Positions 5,625 through 12,365 of a DNA stretch of 14,794 bases are shown in pieces. The notes beneath the pieces are model-generated. The model worked only from the letters and a program-made list of their open reading frames with translations. It was not told the DNA's origin and made no database searches. Numbering within the stretch: the first letter of the stretch is position 1; every line of letters begins with the position of its first letter. A program made the position numbers and the translations under genes. The stretch covers positions 1 to 14,794 of the forward strand of contig JAUXDO010000020.1 in the NCBI GenBank assembly GCA_030618315.1. The letters run 5' to 3'. Origin of the DNA: Candidatus Peregrinibacteria bacterium. GTDB lineage: Bacteria > Patescibacteriota > Gracilibacteria > UM-FILTER-43-11.

Positions 5625-5670
5625 AATCCAATTTATTAAAGTGAAGGAGTATAACATTAATTTGATTGAA

Positions 5671-6324
5671 ATGGCATCAACTATCAAAAGAACAATCGCA
5701 TCATTAAGCGTTGCAGGGATAATGTTCCTATCGATTGGAACAGTATTTGCCGGAACATTCGGCGACGTAGTTCCGGAAGACTGGTATTTTACCGCAGTAG
5801 AAGAATTGGCAGTAGATGGGGTGTTTGATGTAAACGATCAGTTCAGACCACATGATTTAGTTAATCGTGCAGAACTTGTAAAAATTGCTGTTACTGCAAT
5901 AGATGGTATGCGTTATTTTGATGCTCCGGAAACTCCGACTTTTCAAGACGTATCACCAGATGCGTGGTATTATGATTACGTTGAGGCAGCGGTAAGTTTT
6001 GGGATAATACACGGTTATGCAGATGTTCACGGTAATCCAACAGGATTCTTTGGACCGGATAACAATGTAACCAGAGCACAGGCTGCTAAGATTCTAGTTG
6101 AAGCATTCGCTTATCCGACCAGATTAGAACCACCTTCTCCATTTACTGATGTGATCAGGCAGAATTGGTTCTATGAATATGTGACAACCGCATACAACCA
6201 TCATATATTAAGCGGTTATGGTAATGGGCATTATGGGCCTTATGATTCTGTAACGCGCGCTCAAATGGCTAAGATGACCCATCAGGGGATGAGAGACGCA
6301 GAGATTAGATTTGCTAGTAAGTAA
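5671..6324 (+). CDS. Secreted SLH (S-layer homology) protein with three SLH repeats
   Basis: 217 residues from the ATG at 5671, which places a good signal peptide at the N-terminus (basic TIKR, hydrophobic core, cleavage after VFA near residue 27). An in-frame GTG at 5641 would put ten residues in front and is less likely, although GAAGGAG at 5643-5649 is better spaced for an earlier start such as TTG 5662. After cleavage the protein is little more than three SLH repeats (about 28-75, 90-145 and 155-205), each with a W-Y/F pair and an RA-(E/Q)-x-(V/A)-K helix (NRAELVKI, TRAQAAKI, TRAQMAKM). SLH triplets bind pyruvylated wall polymer. There is no other domain, so it may be a small surface or wall-capping protein. 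csaB, which makes the pyruvyl ligand, follows five bases after the stop codon, almost certainly in one operon. Confidence 0.93.
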   Translation: MASTIKRTIASLSVAGIMFLSIGTVFAGTFGDVVPEDWYFTAVEELAVDGVFDVNDQFRPHDLVNRAELVKIAVTAIDGMRYFDAPETPTFQDVSPDAWYYDYVEAAVSFGIIHGYADVHGNPTGFFGPDNNVTRAQAAKILVEAFAYPTRLEPPSPFTDVIRQNWFYEYVTTAYNHHILSGYGNGHYGPYDSVTRAQMAKMTHQGMRDAEIRFASK

Positions 6325-6329
6325 TTTTT

Positions 6330-7418
6330 ATGAAAATTGGCATTGTCGGCAATTATGGAGCCACGAACATAGGCGATGATGCAATATTAACTGCAATTCT
6401 AAAAAGCCTGTCAGGGCATGAGATTACAGTCTTTTCAGCCAATCCTGATAAAACCAAAATCGATTTTGGAGTGCATGTTGCCCCGTTATTTCCTTTGGGC
6501 ATCAGGTCTCTTTTTAAAATTGGCTTCAGAAAGTCAATAAGTGCTATGAGAAAGGTGGATGCGGTAGTATTGGGTGGCGGGGGATTATTTCAGGATAATC
6601 ATCTGTATGCATGTTTTATTTGGGCATGGCAGATATTCTGGGTAGTTCATCTTCGTAAACCATTATTTATTTTTGGCACAGGAGTAGGTCCGCTTAAAAC
6701 CAGAATAGGAAAATGGCTTACAAAATGGGCATATAGCAAGGCAGAAATAATTACAGTGCGTGACGACTATTCAAAGGACACTTTGTCTAAAATTGGCATT
6801 CTTGAACACAAAATTTATACAACATCCGACCCAGCGTTTGTGTACAGAAAGCCTGGCATAAGTAAGGAGCGAACAAAAAATGTGTTCATAATATCGCTTA
6901 GACCTTGGCTGAAGTACAATTCCAGGATAATCAGTACTTTTTCATCATTTTTAGAGAAATTAAAAAAGGAAAAGAATGCCGAGTTTATTTTTACATCAAT
7001 GCAGCAAATTAAGGAACATGATCAGCGAATAATCGATGCGGTCTGCAGAAAGGTAGGTGGTGAACTTTATATTCCAAGGCATTTCACGGATCTCATATCA
7101 GTTATGCAGTCTGCAGAATTTGCAATAGGAATGCGTTATCATTTTCTCATCGCTGCTATGCTTACTGAAACACCGGTTTTACCAATCAGCTATAGTCCAA
7201 AAATTGATGAGTTATTTAATGGCACTCACATGGAATCGTATGTTGTACCAGTTAGCCATTTATCCACCTCCGTTTTAGAAAAAAATCTAAAAAGACTATC
7301 TGTTGATTATAACAACGTAAAGATATTCGAAAAGATGCAAAAGCTTAAATTAAGAGATCTGGCAGAGAAAAATGTAGATATGTTCGATGATTTCGCAAAA
7401 ACATTTGACCAAAAATAG
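6330..7418 (+). CDS. csaB: Polysaccharide pyruvyl transferase CsaB
   Basis: 362 residues, the usual length for CsaB. It transfers pyruvate from phosphoenolpyruvate to a sugar of the secondary cell wall polymer, making the ketal that SLH domains recognise. Family marks in order: N-terminal GNYGATNIGDDAIL, LGGGGLFQDN near residue 82-92, FGTGVGPL, TVRDDYSKDTL, TSDPAF, SLRPW, TSMQQIKEHDQRI, and GMRYHFLIAAM from residue 267, the conserved region of the GT-B-like fold, then PISYSPKIDELF. There is no signal peptide, so it acts in the cytoplasm on lipid-linked precursors. It starts five bases after the SLH gene and ends the operon; a weak AATGCT/AGCATT hairpin (7423-7444) with AT-rich tail follows. 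The LCP gene at 12366 would complete the pathway. Confidence 0.94.
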   Translation: MKIGIVGNYGATNIGDDAILTAILKSLSGHEITVFSANPDKTKIDFGVHVAPLFPLGIRSLFKIGFRKSISAMRKVDAVVLGGGGLFQDNHLYACFIWAWQIFWVVHLRKPLFIFGTGVGPLKTRIGKWLTKWAYSKAEIITVRDDYSKDTLSKIGILEHKIYTTSDPAFVYRKPGISKERTKNVFIISLRPWLKYNSRIISTFSSFLEKLKKEKNAEFIFTSMQQIKEHDQRIIDAVCRKVGGELYIPRHFTDLISVMQSAEFAIGMRYHFLIAAMLTETPVLPISYSPKIDELFNGTHMESYVVPVSHLSTSVLEKNLKRLSVDYNNVKIFEKMQKLKLRDLAEKNVDMFDDFAKTFDQK

Positions 7419-7448
7419 ATTGAATGCTAAAGTACGTCAGCATTAATT

Positions 7449-7508
7449 AATTTACAATTTTTAATTCACAATTTACAAAAGTTTGAAAATTTAAAATTTA
7501 AAATTCGA
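7449..7508 (+). repeat. Heptamer array before rplU
   Basis: Four units (AATTTAC, AATTTTT, AATTCAC, AATTTAC; 7449-7476) are followed after a short gap by four of a second type (GTTTGAA, AATTTAA twice, AATTCGA; 7481-7508). The array ends four bases before the rplU ATG. The two halves are partly complementary A/T-rich arms. Confidence 0.65.
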
Positions 7509-7512
7509 AGAT

Positions 7513-7824
7513 ATGTTTGCAATCGTTGAAATCGCAGGAAAACAATTCAAAGTCTCTAAAGGAGATAAAATTGAAGTACCTAAGCTAAAAGATAATAAAG
7601 AAGGGGATAAAGTAAAGACTGAAAAAGTTCTTCTTAACTCTAAAGACGGAAAAACCAATATCGGAGCTCCTTATGTAGGCGGTTCTGCTGTAGAATTTAC
7701 TGTTTTGGAGCATGGAAAAGGAAAGAAAATCCGCGTATTTAAAAAGAAATCAAAGAAAAGGTATGAGCGAACACAGGGGCACAGACAGCAGTTTAGTATG
7801 ATAGAGGTTACGGGGGTTAAATAA
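7513..7824 (+). CDS. rplU: Ribosomal protein L21
   Basis: 103 residues, normal for bL21. FAIVEIAGKQFKVSKGDKI is the typical N-terminus; GAPYVGGSAVEFTVLEHGKG and then KIRVFKKKSKKRYER with TQGHRQQFSMIEV are the conserved 23S rRNA-binding C-terminus. It starts at the ATG just after the heptamer array. rpmA (L27), its nearly universal downstream partner, is not here: the gene ends at a strong terminator and faces rluD. No L21 leader structure was recognised, although the spacer is AT-rich and hard to judge. Confidence 0.96.
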   Translation: MFAIVEIAGKQFKVSKGDKIEVPKLKDNKEGDKVKTEKVLLNSKDGKTNIGAPYVGGSAVEFTVLEHGKGKKIRVFKKKSKKRYERTQGHRQQFSMIEVTGVK

Positions 7825-7841
7825 ATTGATAATAAATATCA

Positions 7842-7879
7842 CCGAAGGCGCGATTGGCCAATCTCGCCTTCGGTTTTTT
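7842..7879 (+). terminator. Strong Rho-independent terminator between rplU and rluD
   Basis: CCGAAGGCG (7842-7850) pairs with CGCCTTCGG (7865-7873); inside is the palindrome GATTGGCCAATC. Six Ts follow (7874-7879) and overlap the rluD stop codon. It ends rplU and, being GC-rich and palindromic, may also help end the convergent rluD transcript. Confidence 0.92.
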
Positions 7880-8828
7880 AATTTAATTTTTTTAAAACTC
7901 CCTCCAAATCACCCGCAAGCGGAGCAGTAAGATGAATCTCCTCATTGTTTTTTGGCAGTCTGAAAGTAAGTTCCGCAGCATGTAAAAACTGCCTATTTAA
8001 GTTTAGAGTTTTAAGTTTAGAGTTTAGAATTTTATCCCCATACATCTTGTCCCCACAAACCGGATGATCTATCGCCGAGAAATGAACACGTATCTGATGA
8101 GTTCTTCCTGTCACAATTTGCACCTCCACAAGACTATAATCACCAACATACTTAATCACTTTGTAATGAGTAAGGGCGTATTTGGCATGTTTTTTGGTTG
8201 AGACGCGCATATCTTTCTGTCCGCCTATCTTTTCTAATGGTGATTCAATACTTCCCGCCTTGGGGCTTAAATGACCTTTTAGCAGTGTTATATATTTCTT
8301 AGTAATCTCTCTATCATGAATCTGCTTGGAAACATAGTTATGAGCCTTATCATTTTTAGCAGAAATAATAAGTCCTGAAGTATCTTTATCAAGTCTGTGA
8401 ACGATACCTGGACGCTTTTCACCGCCAATCCCACTCAAGTCCTTGCAGTGATACATTAATGCGTTTACAAGCGTACCGGAAACATGTGCGCCATGATCCG
8501 TCGGATGCACCACCATGCCAGCTGGTTTATTTGTTACAACAATATCCGAGTCCTCGTAAATAATATCCAGAGGAATGTTTTCGGAGAGTATACCCACTTC
8601 TTTAATCGATGGAATATTTACAAGCAGTTCATCATTTTCCTTGAGGTTATGTGAAGTTTTTGTCGTCTTTTTATTATTTACAAAAACATAACCATTCTTG
8701 ATTATTTTCTGAATAAACGCTCTTGTTAAGTCAGGTTTTACCTTAGTAATGTATTTATCCAGTCGCATACCGACTTCCTCCGATTTAATTGTGTAGTGTC
8801 TCATTTGTAAACGATATGACGATACCAT
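7878..8828 (-). CDS. rluD: RluD-type 23S rRNA pseudouridine synthase
   Basis: 316 residues, typical for the RluA/RluD family, which converts specific uridines of 23S rRNA to pseudouridine (helix 69 for RluD; exact sites here are inferred). An N-terminal S4 RNA-binding domain covers about residues 20-75 (GMRLDKYITK, VFVNNKKTTK). The catalytic domain has NKPAGMVVHPT, then GIVHRLDKDTSGLI with catalytic Asp147, and GRTHQIRVH. Start: ATG 8828 is preferred because it follows the heptamer hairpin as other genes here do; ATG 8804 (Met9) also fits the family. The variable loop between KMYGD and RQFLHA is encoded by five tandem heptamers (8000-8034), as if a repeat had entered the gene in frame. Confidence 0.93.
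   Translation of the reverse strand: MVSSYRLQMRHYTIKSEEVGMRLDKYITKVKPDLTRAFIQKIIKNGYVFVNNKKTTKTSHNLKENDELLVNIPSIKEVGILSENIPLDIIYEDSDIVVTNKPAGMVVHPTDHGAHVSGTLVNALMYHCKDLSGIGGEKRPGIVHRLDKDTSGLIISAKNDKAHNYVSKQIHDREITKKYITLLKGHLSPKAGSIESPLEKIGGQKDMRVSTKKHAKYALTHYKVIKYVGDYSLVEVQIVTGRTHQIRVHFSAIDHPVCGDKMYGDKILNSKLKTLNLNRQFLHAAELTFRLPKNNEEIHLTAPLAGDLEGVLKKLN
8000..8034. repeat. Tandem heptamers inside the rluD coding sequence
   Basis: Plus-strand units AGTTTAG, AGTTTTA, AGTTTAG, AGTTTAG and AATTTTA without gaps. On the coding strand they encode ILNSKLKTLNLN, in the loop before the conserved RQ-x-LHA segment, where family members vary in length. It is the only heptamer array found inside a gene. Confidence 0.7.
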
Positions 8829-8836
8829 ACTTTTTT

Positions 8837-8922
8837 GATTTAAGAATATTGATTAGCGATTTTAGAATAGCGATTTTACAGTAAATCTTAAATCACTATT
8901 CGCTAATCTTAAATCGTAAATC
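8837..8922. repeat. Facing heptamer arrays forming a long hairpin upstream of rluD
   Basis: About six units of the GATTTAA/GATTAGC/GATTTTA type (8837 on) face about six complementary units of the TAAATCT/CTAATCT type up to 8922. The outer block GATTAGCGA (8851-8859) pairs perfectly with TCGCTAATC (8900-8908). The array begins nine bases upstream of the rluD ATG. Nothing else is seen between it and the promoter at 8955. Confidence 0.75.
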
Positions 8923-8954
8923 AAGGTGTCATTTCGTCACAACGTTTTAATAAA

Positions 8955-8983
8955 TTGACATCTCACCTCAAAAATGATTAAAT
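8955..8983 (+). promoter_or_regulatory. Promoter of the lipoprotein gene at 9067
   Basis: A consensus TTGACA (8955-8960) with TTAAAT (8978-8983) at a 17-base spacing, or TAAATA at 18. The leader would be about 75 bases. Confidence 0.5.
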
Positions 8984-9023
8984 AACCTTCCTTGTTCTTT
9001 AAAAAATCGTTTAGAAGTTAAAA

Positions 9024-9035
9024 GGGATAGTGCAA
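9024..9035 (+). repeat. Left arm of inverted repeat bracketing the lipoprotein gene
   Basis: GGGATAGTGCAA is the reverse complement of 9693-9704 except for one base. The left arm is in the predicted leader 31 bases before the ATG; the right arm overlaps the downstream terminator hairpin. Confidence 0.5.
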
Positions 9036-9066
9036 CAAACAATGGCTACGGCCAAAGGAGTATGAA

Positions 9067-9648
9067 ATGAAAAATCTAATGATATCGCTTTTTCTTTTTG
9101 CTTTGGTTTTAGCCGGATGCAACAAGAATGCAGCAGAAGCGCAATCTGCAGATGGGGAGGAAGTATCGTCAATTGATAAGCCAATGTCGGCTCCGGATTT
9201 TGAACAGAGAGCGCCTCTTGTAGTAAGTATTGAGAAATTTCCTGCTACAGTGGGGCATCAGGAATTCATCGACTGGGTTTCCACAAAGCTCAGATACGAA
9301 GAAGGCTTGCTAAGAGGAATCATTACCGCCAAATATAAAGGTAAAACTCTTAGAGTTGCCCTTATTTATTACGGTGACATGTCATGGCAATACATCTATG
9401 ATCCGATTATACTGAACAGCGACATGAAGGCGATTTTCGGGTTTTATCTAACTGGCGGAATCATTGAAAATAATGATCAGGCAGTTGAGGATAACTATCC
9501 GACCTTTGAGGTGCCTGAAGATCAAAGCAAAAAGTTCGTAAAAGTTGTTCACCGCCACATGAAATTGAGCAATCTTCTAGAAGATCTCGAAATCATATGG
9601 AAATCCGAAGAAGGATCCCCAATCTCAAAGCCACCTGTTGGCTACTAG
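9067..9648 (+). CDS. Putative lipoprotein of unknown function
   Basis: 193 residues. The N-terminus is a lipoprotein signal peptide: MKN, a hydrophobic stretch and the lipobox LAGC, with Cys18 as the predicted lipidated residue, so the mature protein would be membrane-anchored outside the cell. A polar Ala/Glu/Ser linker follows, then a compact domain from about residue 50 with an alternating strand-helix look (VVSIEKFPATVGHQEFIDWV, GIITAKYKGKTLRVALIYYG, then MSWQYIYDP). I recognise no family. It is the one gene here with a clear Shine-Dalgarno sequence (AAAGGAG, about six bases before the ATG). It has its own promoter and a hairpin terminator, and the next gene is also a lipoprotein. The Met-Lys start is firm. 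Confidence 0.82.
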   Translation: MKNLMISLFLFALVLAGCNKNAAEAQSADGEEVSSIDKPMSAPDFEQRAPLVVSIEKFPATVGHQEFIDWVSTKLRYEEGLLRGIITAKYKGKTLRVALIYYGDMSWQYIYDPIILNSDMKAIFGFYLTGGIIENNDQAVEDNYPTFEVPEDQSKKFVKVVHRHMKLSNLLEDLEIIWKSEEGSPISKPPVGY

Positions 9649-9672
9649 TCTCAGTCTGCTGAATCGACCTCT

Positions 9673-9714
9673 GGTATGGTTTAGTGGCACCTTTGCACTA
9701 TTCCATACCCTTTT
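9673..9714 (+). terminator. Hairpin terminator after the lipoprotein gene
   Basis: GGTATGG (9673-9679) pairs with CCATACC (9703-9709) and TAGTG (9682-9686) with CACTA (9696-9700), separated by a symmetric TT/TT internal loop. A C and four Ts follow. The T-tract is short, so efficiency is uncertain. Confidence 0.65.
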
Positions 9715-9731
9715 AGTTTCTAAAAATAATT

Positions 9732-10655
9732 ATGTCCCCAGAAAAATTCAAATCAACGGGAGAATCACAATCAAATTTAAATGTTTTTAAAGATGCCAGA
9801 TTTTTTATGGTTTTGGCAATGATTGCAATTCTTGCATCAGGATGTGAATCAAAAGAAAATCAGGCTGATGAAATCGATCAGGATATTGCTGGTGTAAAAG
9901 ATGACAAGGATGCAGATTCTGAGACAATAAAGGAATGGATGCGGTTGTCACAAGAAAAAGATACAGACCCAGTAATATGCGAAGAGTTGCCAGTGGCTGA
10001 TGCCGGAGCAGAAGTGAAAGAGGAAAGCTTTGAAGAGTTAGTTGCAAGAATAGATAAGGTTCTAAGATTCGGTGTACCTTATCAACTTACAGAAAAAATC
10101 ACCCGAATCAGGAAAAGTAAAGTTTGTTATGCCGGCGATTCATATATGGTCGGAATTACCCATGAAGGAAAAAGAAGAGTAAAAGAGGAAAATGTTAAGG
10201 CAGAAGTCGGTAGACTATTTGTAGCTAATGGAGAAACGGGGGTTGATGATGATATTGAAAAACACGCTATGGAAGCGATTAATAATCCTAATTGCAAATT
10301 ATTGATAATCAACGGAGGATTTAATGATTTAATGGAAGATTGCAGTGATGAAAGTTACGAAAGAGTATTAGCCGGATATAACAGAATTCTTGAAGCAATA
10401 AGAAATAGAGTGGGGGAGGGGGATGGTAGTTTTGAAGTTATCTATTACGACATACCAATCACGCCAAAAAAAGGAAAGGAAATGAAACAAGTTAACGCCC
10501 ATGCCACAAAACTAAATAATTTTATGGCTGAGCAGGATGAGGTTCGTGTAATCAAAACATCCGAACACATAAAAAAATGGAGAAAAGACAAAATGCACCC
10601 GAAAAGTCGGGATTATAAGAAGCTTTTCAATCAGGTTAGAAAATTCATCAGATAA
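9732..10655 (+). CDS. SGNH/GDSL-family hydrolase, probable lipoprotein
   Basis: 307 residues. A 25-residue polar N-terminus with KDAR precedes a hydrophobic segment and the lipobox LASGC (Cys38), so the protein is probably exported and lipid-anchored; the long n-region is unusual. An acidic linker follows. The hydrolase domain begins near residue 128: block I CYAGDSYMVG with nucleophile Ser137, block III NGGFND with Asn198, and block V DKMH with Asp286 and His289. This is the catalytic set of SGNH esterases/lipases, which often remove or transfer O-acyl groups on polysaccharides or peptidoglycan; that substrate is inference. There is no Shine-Dalgarno sequence. It follows the first lipoprotein gene after its terminator, so whether the two share a transcript is unclear. 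The rplJ promoter lies just downstream. Confidence 0.82.
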   Translation: MSPEKFKSTGESQSNLNVFKDARFFMVLAMIAILASGCESKENQADEIDQDIAGVKDDKDADSETIKEWMRLSQEKDTDPVICEELPVADAGAEVKEESFEELVARIDKVLRFGVPYQLTEKITRIRKSKVCYAGDSYMVGITHEGKRRVKEENVKAEVGRLFVANGETGVDDDIEKHAMEAINNPNCKLLIINGGFNDLMEDCSDESYERVLAGYNRILEAIRNRVGEGDGSFEVIYYDIPITPKKGKEMKQVNAHATKLNNFMAEQDEVRVIKTSEHIKKWRKDKMHPKSRDYKKLFNQVRKFIR

Positions 10656-10668
10656 GCTGAAAAAAAGT

Positions 10669-10696
10669 TTGACTTTATTTCCAGCATCCGTATAAT
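10669..10696 (+). promoter_or_regulatory. Strong promoter of rplJ
   Basis: TTGACT (10669-10674), 16-base spacer and a perfect TATAAT (10691-10696); shifted by one base, TTTGAC gives a 17-base spacer. Transcription would start near 10703, at the L10 leader. Confidence 0.8.
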
Positions 10697-10700
10697 TCTT

Positions 10701-10750
10701 ACGCGTCAAAGACAGCAGGCCAGTACATAAGCCCTGCCCAGACTATATAA
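10701..10750 (+). ncRNA. L10 ribosomal protein leader (autoregulatory mRNA element)
   Basis: The leader has the hallmark of L10 leaders: GTCAAAGACAGCAGG (10705-10719) facing CCTGC (10733-10737) and CCAGAC. GCAGG/CCTGC forms the stem, GTC/GAC closes it, and AAAGACA makes the asymmetric kink-turn-like internal loop that binds the L10(L12)4 complex and mimics its 23S rRNA site. It is followed by a terminator, as in Firmicutes-type rplJL leaders where excess L10 causes premature termination. Confidence 0.75.
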
Positions 10751-10752
10751 AA

Positions 10753-10773
10753 TTTTAAGTTTTAAATTTTAAA
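10753..10773 (+). repeat. Three AT heptamers between the L10 leader and its terminator
   Basis: TTTTAAG and two TTTTAAA units in tandem, the same 7-base period as the arrays before other genes. They separate the L10-binding fold from the attenuator. Confidence 0.55.
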
Positions 10774-10777
10774 ACAG

Positions 10778-10808
10778 TCTCACGTCTGCGCACGATGAGA
10801 TTTTTTTT
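10778..10808 (+). terminator. Attenuator terminator in the rplJ leader
   Basis: TCTCACGT (10778-10785) pairs with ACG-A-TGAGA (10792-10800, one bulged A), followed by eight Ts. It sits before rplJ, so it must be read through. AGTCT (10776-10780) can instead pair with AGACT (10740-10744), which is part of the L10-binding fold: pairing there would block the terminator, and L10 binding would release it. Confidence 0.8.
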
Positions 10809-10850
10809 ATCTTCAATCTTCAATCTTCAATCTTTAATCTTTAATCTTCA
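10809..10850 (+). repeat. Six tandem heptamers before rplJ
   Basis: ATCTTCA three times, ATCTTTA twice, ATCTTCA once, with no gaps, ending seven bases before the ATG. This is the cleanest array in the window and fills the whole space between attenuator and start codon. Confidence 0.85.
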
Positions 10851-10857
10851 ATAAAAG

Positions 10858-11730
10858 ATGGCAGTTACAAAGCAAAAAAAAGAAGAGATTTTGGCAGAAT
10901 TAATCGAAAAATTCACAAGATCACAGTCAGTGGTTTTCGCTGATTATAGAGGGCTTGATGTTGCAAGTATCTCCGATTTACGTAGTAAACTAAGAGAAGG
11001 TGATGCTGAAATGAAAGTGGCAAAAAAGACTCTTATAGCTTTAGCAGCTAAAGACCAGAAAATCGATAGCCTGGATGAAACAGGAATGGAAGGTCCGGTT
11101 GCGGCTACTTTTTCATACGAAGACCCTCTTGCCGGAATCAAAATCCTTTTTAATTTTTCAAAGCAGAACGATAACTTAAAATTGCTTGGCGGAGTTATTG
11201 ATGGAAAAGCAGTTGGTCCGGATGTTATTGAAAAGTACGCAAAACTTCCTGGACGAGAAGAGCTTCTTGCAAAGCTTATGGGGTCTATAAACGCTCCTGT
11301 TACCGGTTTTGTCGGCATCCTAAATGGAGTAATAAGTGGATTCGTTAGAGTCGTATCCTCATATAAAGACAGTCTTCCGCAAGAAGAGGTAAAGGCAGAA
11401 GTCAAGGAGGAGTCTCCAGAAGCTCCAGTTGCAGAAACTCCTGTCGAGGAGCCAAAAGATATACCCCAGAGTGACTCTGAACCTGCGAGCGAAGCCAAGG
11501 AAGGTGATACCCCATCAGAACCTGAAACACCAGCGGAAGAAAAGCCTACTGAGGATATACCCCTAGATGACACAGAGCAAACGGACGAAGTCACAGAAAA
11601 CAGCACTGACGAAAAACCAGCAGATGAAACTCCTGCCGAAGAGGTTGCTGAAGAAGAAGGCAAACCTAACGAAGCTAACGAACCTAACGAAGCTAACGAA
11701 GGTGATAAGGGGGAGGAAAAAACTGATTAA
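10858..11730 (+). CDS. rplJ: Ribosomal protein L10 with long acidic C-terminal extension
   Basis: 290 residues against the usual ~165-175. The first ~176 are ordinary uL10: MAVTKQKKEEILAELIEKF, SVVFADYRGLDV, LRSKLRE, VAKKTL, GPVAATFSYEDP, GGVIDGKAV, LPGREELLAKL and the C-terminal helix AVTGFVGIL-like segment (APVTGFVGILNGVISGFVRV) that carries L7/L12 dimers, so stalk assembly should be normal. The extra ~114 residues are Glu/Pro/Thr/Ser-rich with small repeats such as NEANEPNEANE, encoded by a 9-base-periodic stretch, and are probably disordered. A 239-codon open frame on the opposite strand is a by-product of this biased composition. The gene has its own promoter, L10 leader and attenuator. 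rplL follows after 128 bases. Confidence 0.96.
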   Translation: MAVTKQKKEEILAELIEKFTRSQSVVFADYRGLDVASISDLRSKLREGDAEMKVAKKTLIALAAKDQKIDSLDETGMEGPVAATFSYEDPLAGIKILFNFSKQNDNLKLLGGVIDGKAVGPDVIEKYAKLPGREELLAKLMGSINAPVTGFVGILNGVISGFVRVVSSYKDSLPQEEVKAEVKEESPEAPVAETPVEEPKDIPQSDSEPASEAKEGDTPSEPETPAEEKPTEDIPLDDTEQTDEVTENSTDEKPADETPAEEVAEEEGKPNEANEPNEANEGDKGEEKTD

Positions 11731-11776
11731 TCAATTCGTAATTTTCCCGTTCTCCGTAGTAATATTTATTTAAATA

Positions 11777-11826
11777 TCCTTTGTAGATACTACGTGAGAA
11801 ATAATCAAAACCCCTACTACGAAGGA
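11777..11826 (+). promoter_or_regulatory. Hairpin in the rplJ-rplL spacer
   Basis: ATCCTT near 11777 faces AAGGAT near 11822, with GTAG/CTAC extending the stem inside. Another pairing is possible between CGTAGTA (11755-11761) and TACTACG (11788-11794). There is no T-run, so a processing site or translational element is more likely than a terminator. Confidence 0.4.
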
Positions 11827-11831
11827 TGAAT

Positions 11832-11852
11832 AATTTTTAATTCTTAATTTAT
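11832..11852 (+). repeat. Three AT heptamers before rplL
   Basis: AATTTTT, AATTCTT and AATTTAT in tandem, then TTAGTT and the ATG. Same position and period as the arrays before other genes. Confidence 0.5.
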
Positions 11853-11858
11853 TTAGTT

Positions 11859-12257
11859 ATGTCTGACGATATTAAATTATCAAAATCCGCACAAGGTATC
11901 CTTGATGAGGTAAAAAAACTTCCGGTTCTTGAGCTAGCTGATCTAGTAAAAGCTATGGAAGAAGAATTCGGCGTTTCTGCCGCAGCCCCAATCGCAGTAG
12001 CTGCTACTGGCGGTGCTGGTGGCGGAGAAGCTGCTGCCGAAGAGAAAGATAGTTTCGATGTGGAACTTACAGCTGCTGGAGGTCAAAAGATTCCAGTAAT
12101 CAAGGCTGTACGTGAAATTACAGGACTTGGTCTTAAGGAAGCAAAAGATCTTGTTGATGCTGCACCTAAGGTAATAAAAGAAGGTGTAAAGAAAGACGAT
12201 GCAGAAAAAATGAAAGCTCAGCTTGAAGAAGTAGGTGCTACTGTTGAGTTGAAATAA
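11859..12257 (+). CDS. rplL: Ribosomal protein L7/L12
   Basis: 132 residues, slightly longer than the usual ~120-128. The N-terminal dimerisation domain that binds the L10 helix includes VLELADLVKAMEEEFGVSAA; an Ala/Gly hinge at about residues 45-65 follows; the C-terminal domain has FDVELTAAGGQKIPVIKAVR, EITGLGLKEAKDLVDAAP and ATVELK, the factor-binding surface. It forms the stalk that recruits elongation factors. It lies 128 bases after rplJ and is probably co-transcribed, since no terminator or good promoter is seen between them. Its codon use looks the most selected in the window (many GCT and GAA codons). There is no Shine-Dalgarno sequence. Confidence 0.97.
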   Translation: MSDDIKLSKSAQGILDEVKKLPVLELADLVKAMEEEFGVSAAAPIAVAATGGAGGGEAAAEEKDSFDVELTAAGGQKIPVIKAVREITGLGLKEAKDLVDAAPKVIKEGVKKDDAEKMKAQLEEVGATVELK

Positions 12258-12275
12258 TATCTTTATAAAATTACA

Positions 12276-12358
12276 GTGCTCAAGTGTTAAGTGCTCATGT
12301 GCTCAAGTATTTCTTGGACAGCACTTATAGCACTTGATGTTTGAGCACTTGAGCACAT
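12276..12358. repeat. Facing arrays forming a hairpin upstream of the LCP gene
   Basis: GTGCTCAAGTG (12276-12286) pairs perfectly with CACTTGAGCAC (12346-12356). Within, GTGCTCA-like units on the left and GCACTTG-like units on the right repeat with 7-9-base spacing. The array ends about nine bases before the start at 12366. It may also end the rplL transcript, but no T-run follows. Confidence 0.7.
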
Positions 12359-12365
12359 ATTGAAT

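Noticed and set aside
7423..7444. Terminator after csaB (AATGCT/AGCATT stem)
   Set aside because: The stem is only six base pairs with a ten-base loop and no T-run, so it is mentioned under csaB but not called.
10809..10850. CRISPR-like repeat array
   Set aside because: Units are seven bases with no spacers; this is a tandem repeat, not a CRISPR.
10944..11663. 239-codon open frame on the minus strand
   Set aside because: It is the antisense shadow of rplJ: Ser/Gly/Val-rich because the L10 tail is Glu/Pro/Thr-rich. rplJ is unmistakable.
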